Shown: piece after piece, positions 1 to 4,637 of the stretch
Layout: each line of letters begins with the position of its first letter
Numbering within the stretch: position 1 is the stretch's first letter
Source of the DNA: Spirochaetota bacterium
GTDB taxonomy: Bacteria; Spirochaetota; UBA4802; JAFGJZ01
Length of the DNA: 5,422 bases
Assembly (NCBI GenBank): GCA_023396665.1
Contig: JAEWVL010000223.1
Coordinates: forward strand, 1 to 5,422
Direction of reading: 5' to 3'
The notes under the pieces: model-generated
What the model was told of the DNA's origin: nothing
Seen by the model: the letters and a program-made list of their open reading frames with translations, nothing else
Database searches by the model: none
Translations under genes and position numbers: made by a program

Positions 1-584
1 GTATTAGGGTGCTCGCAATTCAGTCTGCGAACGGTATCTACCGCGCTGAAGACCGTCAGCTTATTCAGGTCGAAGTTTCGGCTCTCATAGACGAAGTCGA
101 TCGAATAGCATCACAGGCAGAGTTTAACCGGTTTAAAATTCTGACTGGTGAATTCTCTAAAGTGAACGCTCAGGCAAGCATGTGGTTTCACATGGGTGCC
201 AACCAGGATCAGCGTAAAAGGGTGTATATCGGTACGATGACAGCTCAGTCTTTCAAAATGAGAGACGGTACCGGCGCGATAACCCTTTCTCTGTCTTCAC
301 CCGGCGGGGCGAACTCGGCATTGGGAGTACTTGATTCAGCATTGCAAACGCTTTCAAAACAGCGTGCGGATCTCGGTGCCTATTACAACAGGCTTGAGAT
401 GACTGCTAAAGGACTCATGACCGCTTTTGAAAACACACAGGCAGCTGAGTCGCGCATCAGGGATGCTGATATGGCAGAAGTCCTTGTCGATTTTACCAAG
501 AATCAGGTTCTGGTGCAGAGCGGTACTTCTATGCTGGCTCAGGCTAATTTGCAGCCACAAACTGTATTACGATTGTTGGGGTAA
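1..584 (+). CDS. flaB: Flagellin FlaB, C-terminal two-thirds (5' truncated by window edge)
   Basis: This encodes a core-filament subunit of the spirochaetal periplasmic flagellum, a protein normally exported through the flagellar type III apparatus without a signal peptide. The frame is open from the first base. Aligned to the complete paralogue at 931-1773, the first two bases finish the codon matching residue 89 there, so about 88 residues are missing upstream. The GTG at position 9 is an internal Val codon, not a start. Visible family marks are the end of the N-terminal D0/D1 helices (LAIQSANGIY, then IQVEVSALIDEVDRIA), the D1 stretch AEFNRFKILTG, the spirochaetal FlaB segment SMWFHMGANQDQR, and the C-terminal D1/D0 block (QRADLGAYYNRLEMT, AAESRIRDADMA, LVQSGTSMLAQAN), ending in LRLLG. 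No D2/D3 insert is present. Roughly half of aligned residues match the downstream copy, so this is an old paralogue rather than a recent duplicate. Its transcript appears to end at the hairpin at 631-680. Which numbered FlaB (B1, B2 or B3) it is cannot be decided from the sequence. Confidence 0.95.
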   Translation, partial: IRVLAIQSANGIYRAEDRQLIQVEVSALIDEVDRIASQAEFNRFKILTGEFSKVNAQASMWFHMGANQDQRKRVYIGTMTAQSFKMRDGTGAITLSLSSPGGANSALGVLDSALQTLSKQRADLGAYYNRLEMTAKGLMTAFENTQAAESRIRDADMAEVLVDFTKNQVLVQSGTSMLAQANLQPQTVLRLLG

Positions 585-630
585 GACAATCAGTGGTTCT
601 TTGAAAACTCTTGATTTTCATGTATACAAC

Positions 631-680
631 ACACCGCGCGGAGTAATGTCTGTTAGTCCGCTCCGTGCGGTGTTTCTTTC
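631..680 (+). terminator. Intrinsic terminator of the first flaB gene
   Basis: The arm ACACCGCGCGGAG (631-643) pairs with CTCCGTGCGGTGT (661-673). All 13 positions pair, one as a G-U wobble, around a 17-nt loop, followed by TTCTTTC. It begins 46 nt after the first flaB stop codon. The GC-rich stem with an immediate T-rich tail is the standard rho-independent pattern, though the tail is interrupted by C. It implies that the second flaB gene needs its own promoter. Confidence 0.75.
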
Positions 681-718
681 CATATTGTGGTAATGACATA
701 CTGCTGTCAGAATTGCTG

Positions 719-763
719 CTCCGGCGCTCAACAGTGTCGGGAGGGCACTGTTGAGCGCCGGAG
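719..763. repeat. Perfect 18-bp inverted repeat with 9-nt loop, no T-tract
   Basis: CTCCGGCGCTCAACAGTG (719-736) is the exact reverse complement of 746-763, separated by TCGGGAGGG. The helix can extend two more pairs (717-765) through a G-U wobble. The stem is about two-thirds GC. Neither strand has a T-run next to it, so it is not a classical intrinsic terminator. It lies 46 nt beyond the first terminator hairpin and upstream of the candidate promoter for the second flaB gene. It could be a backup terminator, an RNA-stabilising structure, a protein-binding palindrome or a dispersed repeat. The sequence does not decide between these. Confidence 0.85.
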
Positions 764-777
764 TAAGGCGTTCAATG

Positions 778-816
778 TTGTCAAAAATTTTGGGCAATTT
801 TCGGCAACAGTATAAG
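778..816 (+). promoter_or_regulatory. Weak promoter candidate zone for the second flaB gene
   Basis: A promoter is expected here because the upstream gene ends in a terminator, but no good consensus is visible. One option is a sigma28-like arrangement: TCAAAAAT (781-788), 11 nt, then TTCGGCAA (800-807). It has the right spacing but only about half the consensus bases (TAAAGTTT-N11-GCCGATAA). The other is a sigma70-like -10, TATAAG (811-816), without a recognisable -35. A short inverted repeat, AAAATT (784-789) and AATTTT (796-801), overlaps the zone. A start here would give a leader of roughly 110 nt. Confidence 0.25.
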
Positions 817-873
817 GAGAAAACCTTCGTCCGTTTTCGGGCCGCACTGGCATGATGCCGGTGATGAAAAATC

Positions 874-906
874 AGACAGCTTACAAAAAGTAAAAATGGG
901 CTGTCT
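874..906 (+). promoter_or_regulatory. Leader hairpin just upstream of the second flaB ribosome binding site
   Basis: AGACAGC (874-880) pairs with GCTGTCT (900-906). Nested inside, TTAC (881-884) pairs with GTAA (890-893) around AAAAA, leaving a 6-nt bulge on the 3' side. The structure ends 10 nt before the Shine-Dalgarno. The pairing is exact, but a regulatory role is inferred from position only. Confidence 0.5.
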
Positions 907-916
907 TCACTACCAC

Positions 917-925
917 AAGGGAGGG
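917..925 (+). promoter_or_regulatory. Shine-Dalgarno of the second flaB gene with tandem AGGGA cores
   Basis: AAGGGAGGG lies 5 nt before the ATG at 931 and fixes the start. With the next base it forms AGGGAGGGA, two overlapping AGGGA cores. Each fits the ARGGA centre of CsrA sites, but the flanks do not fit the longer consensus. Known biology: CsrA represses flagellin translation at the Shine-Dalgarno in Bacillus, opposed by FliW. Applying that here is inference. Confidence 0.65.
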
Positions 926-930
926 ATTAC

Positions 931-1773
931 ATGAGAATTAACCACAACATGAGCGCCATTTTCGCGAACAGGCAGCTGCAATTGATGACGAACCAGATGG
1001 ACAAGTCAATTGAACGGCTTGCTTCCGGACAGCAGATCAACAGGTCCGGCGACGATGCTTCAGGGCTTGCTGTGTCCGAAAAGATGCGGACCCAGATAAA
1101 CGGGCTTTCCCAGGCTGAAAGAAATGCACAGAACGGCATCTCTTTCATTCAAGTCGCTGAAGGGTCACTGCAGCAGATCAATGATATGCTGCAGCGTATC
1201 AGAACATTGGCGGTTCAGTCGGCGAACGGCATTTATTCGAACGACGACAGACAGCAGATTCAGGTCGAGGTTTCCTCGCTTATAGATGAAATTGACCGGC
1301 TTTCTCAGACTGCTGAATTTAACCGGATGCGCATGTTAACGGGTGTATTTGCCCGTGACAGTGCGAATGGAAGCATGTTTTTCCATATCGGCCCCAATAC
1401 GAACCAGAGAATACAGGCGTACATACGAACGATGAGTTCGCGTGCCCTGCAACTCTACAACGGGGATACGAAGAAAAACATATCCACGGTTGGATCGGCG
1501 AATGATATGATCGGGTCAATCGATCAGGCTCTTGACATTCTCAACAGGCAGCGTGCCGAGTTGGGAGCCTATTATAATCGAATGGAAAACACGGTAAAAT
1601 CACTGAACCTGTCGTACGAGAATATGCTTGCAGCCGATGCCCGTATACGGGACGCGGATATGGCAGTGGAAATGGTTGAGTTCACAAAGAGCAAGATCCT
1701 TGTTCAAAGCGGTACTGCGATGTTGGCTCAGGCGAATCAAAAACCTGAACTTGTACTGAATCTTTTGAAATAA
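931..1773 (+). CDS. flaB: Flagellin FlaB, complete
   Basis: This is a 280-residue core-filament flagellin of the spirochaetal FlaB type, expected to polymerise in the periplasmic flagellum after type III export. The N-terminal D0/D1 region (about residues 1-140) carries MRINHNMSAIFANRQL, the nearly universal GDDASGLAVSEKMR at 40-53, NAQNGISFIQVAEG at 65-78 and the D1 segment AEFNRMRMLTG at 128-138. A short linker with SMFFHIGPNTNQR (148-160) follows, replacing the D2/D3 domains of enterobacterial flagellins. The C-terminal D1/D0 region (about 190-280) has QRAELGAYYNRME, ADARIRDADMA at 235-245 and LVQSGTAMLAQAN at 257-269. The length is normal for FlaB and no signal peptide is seen. The ATG at 931 follows an excellent Shine-Dalgarno and places the conserved N-terminus exactly. 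The gene is flanked on both sides by terminators, so it is probably monocistronic. It differs from the upstream copy at nearly half of positions, most in the central segment, so the two probably occupy different roles or filament zones. Confidence 0.97.
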   Translation: MRINHNMSAIFANRQLQLMTNQMDKSIERLASGQQINRSGDDASGLAVSEKMRTQINGLSQAERNAQNGISFIQVAEGSLQQINDMLQRIRTLAVQSANGIYSNDDRQQIQVEVSSLIDEIDRLSQTAEFNRMRMLTGVFARDSANGSMFFHIGPNTNQRIQAYIRTMSSRALQLYNGDTKKNISTVGSANDMIGSIDQALDILNRQRAELGAYYNRMENTVKSLNLSYENMLAADARIRDADMAVEMVEFTKSKILVQSGTAMLAQANQKPELVLNLLK

Positions 1774-1818
1774 GGGTATTGTATTGGGTGAATGCCCTGC
1801 AGTGCGGCAGATGCACCC

Positions 1819-1859
1819 GCTTCTTCGGTTTGGGAGAACCGAAGAAGCAATTTTTTTTT
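1819..1859 (+). terminator. Strong intrinsic terminator of the second flaB gene
   Basis: GCTTCTTCGGTT (1819-1830) pairs perfectly with AACCGAAGAAGC (1837-1848) around a 6-nt loop, TGGGAG. After AA comes an uninterrupted run of nine T (1851-1859). This is a textbook rho-independent terminator, 45 nt after the flagellin stop codon. It largely isolates flaB from flaG, unless readthrough or an antitermination mechanism operates. Confidence 0.95.
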
Positions 1860-1873
1860 ACCGTAAGGCAATA

Positions 1874-1903
1874 ATGAGCAGGTTTTCATCTGAAAACCCT
1901 CAT
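1874..1903 (+). promoter_or_regulatory. Leader hairpin upstream of flaG
   Basis: ATGAG (1874-1878) and GGTTTTC (1881-1887) pair with GAAAACC (1892-1898) and CTCAT (1899-1903). The result is 12 exact base pairs with a 2-nt CA bulge and an ATCT loop. There is no T-tract, so it is not a terminator. It sits 7 nt before the flaG Shine-Dalgarno and could modulate ribosome access or mRNA stability; the function is inferred. No convincing promoter is visible between the flaB terminator and this hairpin. Confidence 0.55.
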
Positions 1904-1905
1904 CT

Positions 1906-1917
1906 GTAACAGGAGGT
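1906..1917 (+). promoter_or_regulatory. flaG Shine-Dalgarno within a CsrA-like sequence
   Basis: AGGAGGT (1911-1917) lies 5 nt before the ATG at 1923 and is a near-perfect ribosome binding site. The 12-mer GTAACAGGAGGT (1906-1917) matches the E. coli CsrA SELEX consensus RUACARGGAUGU at 9 of 12 positions, including the A-GGA core. Good Shine-Dalgarno sequences resemble this consensus by nature, so CsrA binding is only a possibility. Confidence 0.6.
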
Positions 1918-1922
1918 CGTTT

Positions 1923-2273
1923 ATGGATATCAATACAATGTTTACCTCGACAATACACGAGATCAACACGAGTTATCGCCCCCAGGATACTCACAGAGGT
2001 GAATTGCATATCCGCACAGCGAATGAAGACGTAAGAGGCAGGGAGGCCTCTGAGAAAGAAATCGGTGATGTTTTGCAGATACTGAACAGTGCCGCGATGA
2101 AGGTCGACAGTCGTGTGTCTTTTTCCTATGATGACAAGGTTAATCGCGTCATTATGAGGGTTGTCGATCCCGATAACAATGAGGTTGTTCGTCAAATTCC
2201 CTCAAAGGAGATGGTGCGTCTGCTTGAGCGAATTCACGAAATGACAGGCATGTTCGTTGACGAGCGGGGATAA
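1923..2273 (+). CDS. flaG: FlaG family flagellar protein
   Basis: This 116-residue protein belongs to the FlaG family, small cytoplasmic or exported flagellar proteins. In other bacteria, loss of FlaG alters filament length; the biochemical mechanism is not settled. The family core is the C-terminal half, about residues 64-116: a beta-hairpin RVSFSYDDKVNRVIMRVVD, then NNEVVRQIPSKEMVRLLERI, where RQIP (90-93) is the most diagnostic motif, and a closing helix ending HEMTGMFVDERG, matching the usual GLLxD-like end. Residues 1-60 are polar and variable, as is normal. The length is typical. The ATG at 1923 follows AGGAGGT at ideal spacing. It lies next to flaB but beyond a strong terminator, and no fliD or fliS, the frequent partners of flaG elsewhere, follows within the window. 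No signal peptide or membrane segment is seen. Confidence 0.9.
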   Translation: MDINTMFTSTIHEINTSYRPQDTHRGELHIRTANEDVRGREASEKEIGDVLQILNSAAMKVDSRVSFSYDDKVNRVIMRVVDPDNNEVVRQIPSKEMVRLLERIHEMTGMFVDERG

Positions 2274-2311
2274 GCGCCTGATATGTGCCGCCTTTTTGCC
2301 AATGGTGAATA

Positions 2312-2333
2312 CTTTCCGGCGAATGCTGGAAAG
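2312..2333 (+). terminator. Possible weak terminator after flaG
   Basis: CTTTCCGGC (2312-2320) pairs with GCTGGAAAG (2325-2333) over nine positions, one a G-U, around a GAAT tetraloop. It lies 38 nt after the flaG stop codon. The following sequence is T/G-rich (GCTTTGTTGTGTC) rather than a clean T-run, so termination would be weak or factor-assisted. Confidence 0.35.
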
Positions 2334-2387
2334 CGCTGCTTTGTTGTGTCAATTTTCAGATAATATTCATTTTTTATAAGTTCACGA

Positions 2388-2417
2388 TTGACAAAATGAT
2401 CTTTTCCGTGATACAAA
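2388..2417 (+). promoter_or_regulatory. Sigma70-like promoter of the STAS-ALDH operon
   Basis: A perfect -35 TTGACA (2388-2393) is followed after 18 nt by TACAAA (2412-2417), which matches TATAAT at four positions. It is preceded by TG one base away (2409-2410), forming an extended -10. Transcription would start near 2424 and leave about 90 nt of leader before the STAS start. The position upstream of the operon and the exact -35 support it; there is no experimental evidence. Confidence 0.55.
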
Positions 2418-2426
2418 TAGTGACCC

Positions 2427-2483
2427 ACAAAAGTGGTGATTGCTTCACTTTGTTTCTGGCTGTACCCGCGATTAATGGCGGGT
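2427..2483 (+). promoter_or_regulatory. Structured leader of the STAS-ALDH operon (two hairpins)
   Basis: Hairpin 1: ACAAAAGTG (2427-2435) pairs with CACTTTGT (2446-2453), eight pairs with one bulged A. Hairpin 2: ACCCGC (2464-2469) pairs perfectly with GCGGGT (2478-2483) around GATTAATG. Both fall between the predicted transcription start and the ribosome binding site. I do not recognise a known riboswitch fold; the pairs are short and could occur by chance. Confidence 0.35.
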
Positions 2484-2513
2484 CTATAACATACAAATCA
2501 ACTGAGGTGTTTC

Positions 2514-2807
2514 ATGGAAATATCCGTTAATGAGCTTGGTGATCGAATAGAGGTCTCTTTTTCCGGTGAGATAGGCATGTTGGCTATGAAAGATCTCAAA
2601 GAGCGTCTCATGGTTCTTCCGGAAAAGAACAAAAACATTGAAATAAACCTTGAACACTCAAGTTATCTCGATTCGACCGGAATCGGGCTTTTTATTACTC
2701 TTAACCGCCAGCAGGCCGAGCGGGGTAAAACGCTGAAACTGATAAATGTTCCCGAAAATATCAGCAACATTCTGCAGCTAAGCTCGCTTCGTTCGATATT
2801 GGAGTAA
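2514..2807 (+). CDS. STAS domain protein, anti-sigma factor antagonist type
   Basis: This 97-residue protein consists almost entirely of one STAS domain of the SpoIIAA/RsbV class. Members bind an anti-sigma or switch kinase when unphosphorylated and are switched off by phosphorylation of a conserved Ser. Visible here are an N-terminal beta strand pair (ISVNELGDRIEVSFSGEI, residues 3-20), a helix (about 24-35), the strand IEINLEHSSYLDS, and the signature DSTGIG at 53-58, with Ser54 the expected phosphoacceptor. A helix (GLFITLNRQQAERG) and the strand TLKLINV follow. The glycine-bearing turn GEI is present, but the usual following Asp-polar segment is replaced by GMLAMKDL. The ATG at 2514 follows GAGGTG at 2504-2509. 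The stop codon lies 4 nt before the aldehyde dehydrogenase start. No kinase, sigma factor or PP2C phosphatase partner is in view, so the output pathway is unknown. The nearby flagellar genes make a motility link possible but not shown. Confidence 0.9.
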   Translation: MEISVNELGDRIEVSFSGEIGMLAMKDLKERLMVLPEKNKNIEINLEHSSYLDSTGIGLFITLNRQQAERGKTLKLINVPENISNILQLSSLRSILE

Positions 2808-2814
2808 GCAAATG
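2801..2814 (+). promoter_or_regulatory. Ribosome binding site of the ALDH overlapping the STAS stop codon
   Basis: GGAG (2801-2804) forms the last codons of the STAS gene, directly before its TAA (2805-2807), and lies 7 nt before the ATG at 2812. This arrangement indicates translational coupling. It also supports the long form of the dehydrogenase, since the later in-frame GTG (2932) and ATG (2944) lack a comparable site. Confidence 0.7.
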
Positions 2815-4287
2815 GAAAAAAAAACATCGGGTTTGAAACCGAAAACCAAAACTGTACATAAAACGAAAAACAATACCGTAAAAAAAGCTGAAAAGCAGAA
2901 AATATCCGCAAAAAAACAGAACTGTGCCCTGGTGCATGCCAAAATGCGTGAGTTCTACGATACGGGGGCGACCAGGCCGCTCTCTTTCAGAAAAGCTTCA
3001 TTAAAAAAGCTCTACGCGTCACTAAAGAAAAACGAAAAACTGATAGCTGCGGCGTTGCATGCCGATCTTGGAAAGTCTGCATTTGAAAGTTATGCGACAG
3101 AAACCGGCATGGGCCTGCATGAGGTGCACACTGCAATTAAGAAACTTTCCGGATGGGCCCGTAAGAAAAGGGTCAGTTCCCCTTTACACCAGTTCCCCGC
3201 CTCTTCGTACATCATGAATGAACCCTACGGACTTACCCTTGTTCTGGCTCCCTGGAATTATCCGCTTCAACTTCTGATGATGCCGCTTATAGGCGCAATA
3301 GCCGCGGGAAACTGTGTGATGGTAAAGACCGGTAATGCGGCCTCAAATACCGGTGCGCTTGTTCATAAGATACTTTCGGACTGTTTTGAAGACAACTATG
3401 TATGCGTATATGAAGGGGGAAGGGATGTGATCGCGCAGCTTCTTGAGCTGCGCTACGATTACATTTTCTTTACCGGAGGCAAGACTCTCGGCAAAATGGT
3501 TCTTTCGAAAGCTGCAGAACATCTGACTCCGGTTACGCTCGAACTTGGCGGAAAAAGCCCGGTCTTTGTGGACAGGGGAATAGATATCCCCCTGGCGGCT
3601 AAAAGGATTGCATGGGGAAAGCTGCTGAATTGCGGTCAGACCTGTGTAGCCCCCGATTATGTTCTCGTCGACAGATCGATTATGGGAGATTTTATTGAAG
3701 AGTACAGGAAAGCGGTCGTTTCGCTCTTCGGTGAAGATGTCAGATCCAATCCGGAATATCCCCGGCTCATATCGCAAAGTCATTTTGATAAAGTTGTTTC
3801 CTTTTTGAAAAACGGCAAGATTGTCATGGGGGGTGAAAATGATCGCGCGAGCCGCTATGTCGCACCGACCCTTGTCGTATCACCTCCGCTGAAATCACCG
3901 ATCATGCAGGAGGAGATATTCGGTCCAGTTCTTCCGCTGCTGCCCTGCGATTCGCTTGATGATGCGATAAAAATCGTGAATGAACGGGAAAAACCATTGC
4001 AGCTGTATATCTTTTCTCAATCGAATACGAACATTAATCGCATACTGGGACAGACGAGTGCCGGCGGCGTGTGTATTAACGATGTGGTTGTTCAGATAAC
4101 AAATCCGGAGACTCCCTTCGGCGGTGTCGGAGAAAGCGGTATGGGGGGATACCATGGCCGCTACTCATTCGATACCTTTTCGCATAAAAAACCCGTCATG
4201 AAACGATCGACACTGATTGATCTGCCGATGCGCTACGCCCCCTATAAGGACTTGTATCTGAAGATGATTAAACTGCTGTTGCATTGA
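2812..4287 (+). CDS. ALDH3-like NAD(P)-dependent aldehyde dehydrogenase with lysine-rich N-terminal extension
   Basis: This 491-residue enzyme of the aldehyde dehydrogenase superfamily is closest in motifs to class 3 (fatty or aromatic aldehyde) enzymes. It would oxidise an aldehyde to a carboxylate with NAD(P)+. In order, the motifs are APWNYP at 146-151 (oxyanion Asn149), the Rossmann FTGGKTLG at 220-227, VTLELGGKSP at 241-250 (general base Glu244), NCGQTCVAPDY at 273-283 (catalytic Cys278), EEIFGP at 367-372 (Glu368 and Phe370 at the nicotinamide ribose), and PFGGVGESGMGGYHG at 435-449. The C-terminal RYAPYKDLYLKMIKLLL is typical of class 3. Two oddities stand out. Residues 1-40 contain 13 Lys and no acidic cluster, an extension beyond the usual family start, which aligns near REFYDTGATR (46-55). 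The adenosine-ribose motif, usually KPSE or similar, reads KTGN at 172-175, replacing the ribose-binding Glu. The enzyme is otherwise intact. It follows the STAS gene by 4 nt, with its ribosome binding site inside that gene. The physiological aldehyde is unknown. Confidence 0.93.
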   Translation: MEKKTSGLKPKTKTVHKTKNNTVKKAEKQKISAKKQNCALVHAKMREFYDTGATRPLSFRKASLKKLYASLKKNEKLIAAALHADLGKSAFESYATETGMGLHEVHTAIKKLSGWARKKRVSSPLHQFPASSYIMNEPYGLTLVLAPWNYPLQLLMMPLIGAIAAGNCVMVKTGNAASNTGALVHKILSDCFEDNYVCVYEGGRDVIAQLLELRYDYIFFTGGKTLGKMVLSKAAEHLTPVTLELGGKSPVFVDRGIDIPLAAKRIAWGKLLNCGQTCVAPDYVLVDRSIMGDFIEEYRKAVVSLFGEDVRSNPEYPRLISQSHFDKVVSFLKNGKIVMGGENDRASRYVAPTLVVSPPLKSPIMQEEIFGPVLPLLPCDSLDDAIKIVNEREKPLQLYIFSQSNTNINRILGQTSAGGVCINDVVVQITNPETPFGGVGESGMGGYHGRYSFDTFSHKKPVMKRSTLIDLPMRYAPYKDLYLKMIKLLLH

Positions 4288-4306
4288 TATCAGATTGCTT
4301 TGAAAC

Positions 4307-4364
4307 GGGCCTGCGAAAACCGCAAAAACATCTTGGTTTTCGGGGCTCATGCAAAGCTCTTTTT
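4307..4364 (+). terminator. Possible terminator of the STAS-ALDH operon
   Basis: CGAAAACC (4314-4321) pairs exactly with GGTTTTCG (4335-4342). Past a small internal loop, GGGCC (4307-4311) pairs with GGCTC (4344-4348), with one G-U. The apical loop is 13 nt. A run of five T (4360-4364) follows only after 11 nt, farther than in a normal intrinsic terminator. It is the best candidate after the ALDH stop codon, but weak. Confidence 0.35.
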
Positions 4365-4568
4365 CGTCTACGACCTCATTAAGCGTGTAAAACTAATTAC
4401 AAGACCAGCGAAAGTTTGGTATTGGGTTTCAAACGACCTCATATTTCACGACTTGTGTTCAGCTCTGGATTCTGGATACGTGGGCGGAAAGTTTCTACAG
4501 TCAGAAGACGATCAACAGCAAGTAAAGACACCGAAAAAACATTTCTCCTTATAAGTAACGAAATTACG

Positions 4569-4595
4569 CAAGTCGTACAAGTCGTACAAGTCATA
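4569..4595 (+). repeat. Three tandem 9-bp repeats upstream of the aldo/keto reductase promoter
   Basis: CAAGTCGTA occurs at 4569-4577 and 4578-4586, and CAAGTCATA at 4587-4595. The last unit differs by one base. The array ends 11 bp before the -35 hexamer. It may be a reiterated protein-binding site or a slippage-prone microsatellite; the sequence alone does not tell. Confidence 0.9.
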
Positions 4596-4606
4596 CAAAA
4601 ATTCAT

Positions 4607-4637
4607 TTGACAAAAAATAGTACACGTGTTCTATAAC
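4607..4637 (+). promoter_or_regulatory. Promoter of the aldo/keto reductase gene with overlapping dyad operator
   Basis: TTGACA (4607-4612, perfect -35) and TATAAC (4632-4637, five of six for -10) are separated by 19 nt, two more than optimal. The dyad ATAGTACACGTGTTCTAT (4617-4634) is an 18-bp inverted repeat with 16 matching positions, centred on ACACGTGT, covering the spacer and the first -10 bases. This geometry fits a regulated promoter. An overlong spacer with an internal dyad is characteristic of MerR-family activation, while overlap with the -10 also suits a repressor. No regulator gene is in view. Confidence 0.6.

Larger units (their letters stand above)
585..930. other. Intergenic region between the two flaB genes
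   Basis: This 346-bp stretch has no credible gene. An open frame across 427-693 is an out-of-frame overlap of the first flagellin and its terminator. The region holds, in order, the flaB terminator (631-680), a long perfect inverted repeat (719-763), an AT-rich promoter candidate zone (778-816), a hairpin immediately before the ribosome binding site (874-906) and a strong Shine-Dalgarno (917-925). Confidence 0.8.

Noticed and set aside
9..11. GTG as a start codon for the first flagellin
   Set aside because: The frame is open to the window edge, and the upstream residues Ile-Arg align with Ile90-Arg91 of the complete paralogue, so this is an internal Val.
726..756. Integron attC-like boxes GCTCAAC and GTTGAGC inside the long inverted repeat
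   Set aside because: Both 7-mers fit RYYYAAC and GTTRRRY, but the span is only 31 nt against roughly 57 or more for real attC sites. The pairing continues perfectly outside the boxes, and no extrahelical bases or cassette context are present.
857..866. GCCGGTGA as a sigma28 -10 box for flaB
   Set aside because: It resembles GCCGATAA, but no TAAA-like -35 lies at the required distance upstream.
1737..2195. Antisense open frame of 152 codons on the minus strand
   Set aside because: It runs opposite the well-supported flaG gene and through the flaB terminator, has no recognisable motif, and is best explained as a shadow frame.
3343..3783. Antisense open frame of 146 codons on the minus strand
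   Set aside because: It lies entirely within the aldehyde dehydrogenase gene, whose catalytic motifs fix the true frame.
4300..4554. 84-codon open frame after the aldehyde dehydrogenase
   Set aside because: It has a TTG start without a Shine-Dalgarno, overlaps a hairpin, and has no family resemblance or coding-like pattern that I can recognise.
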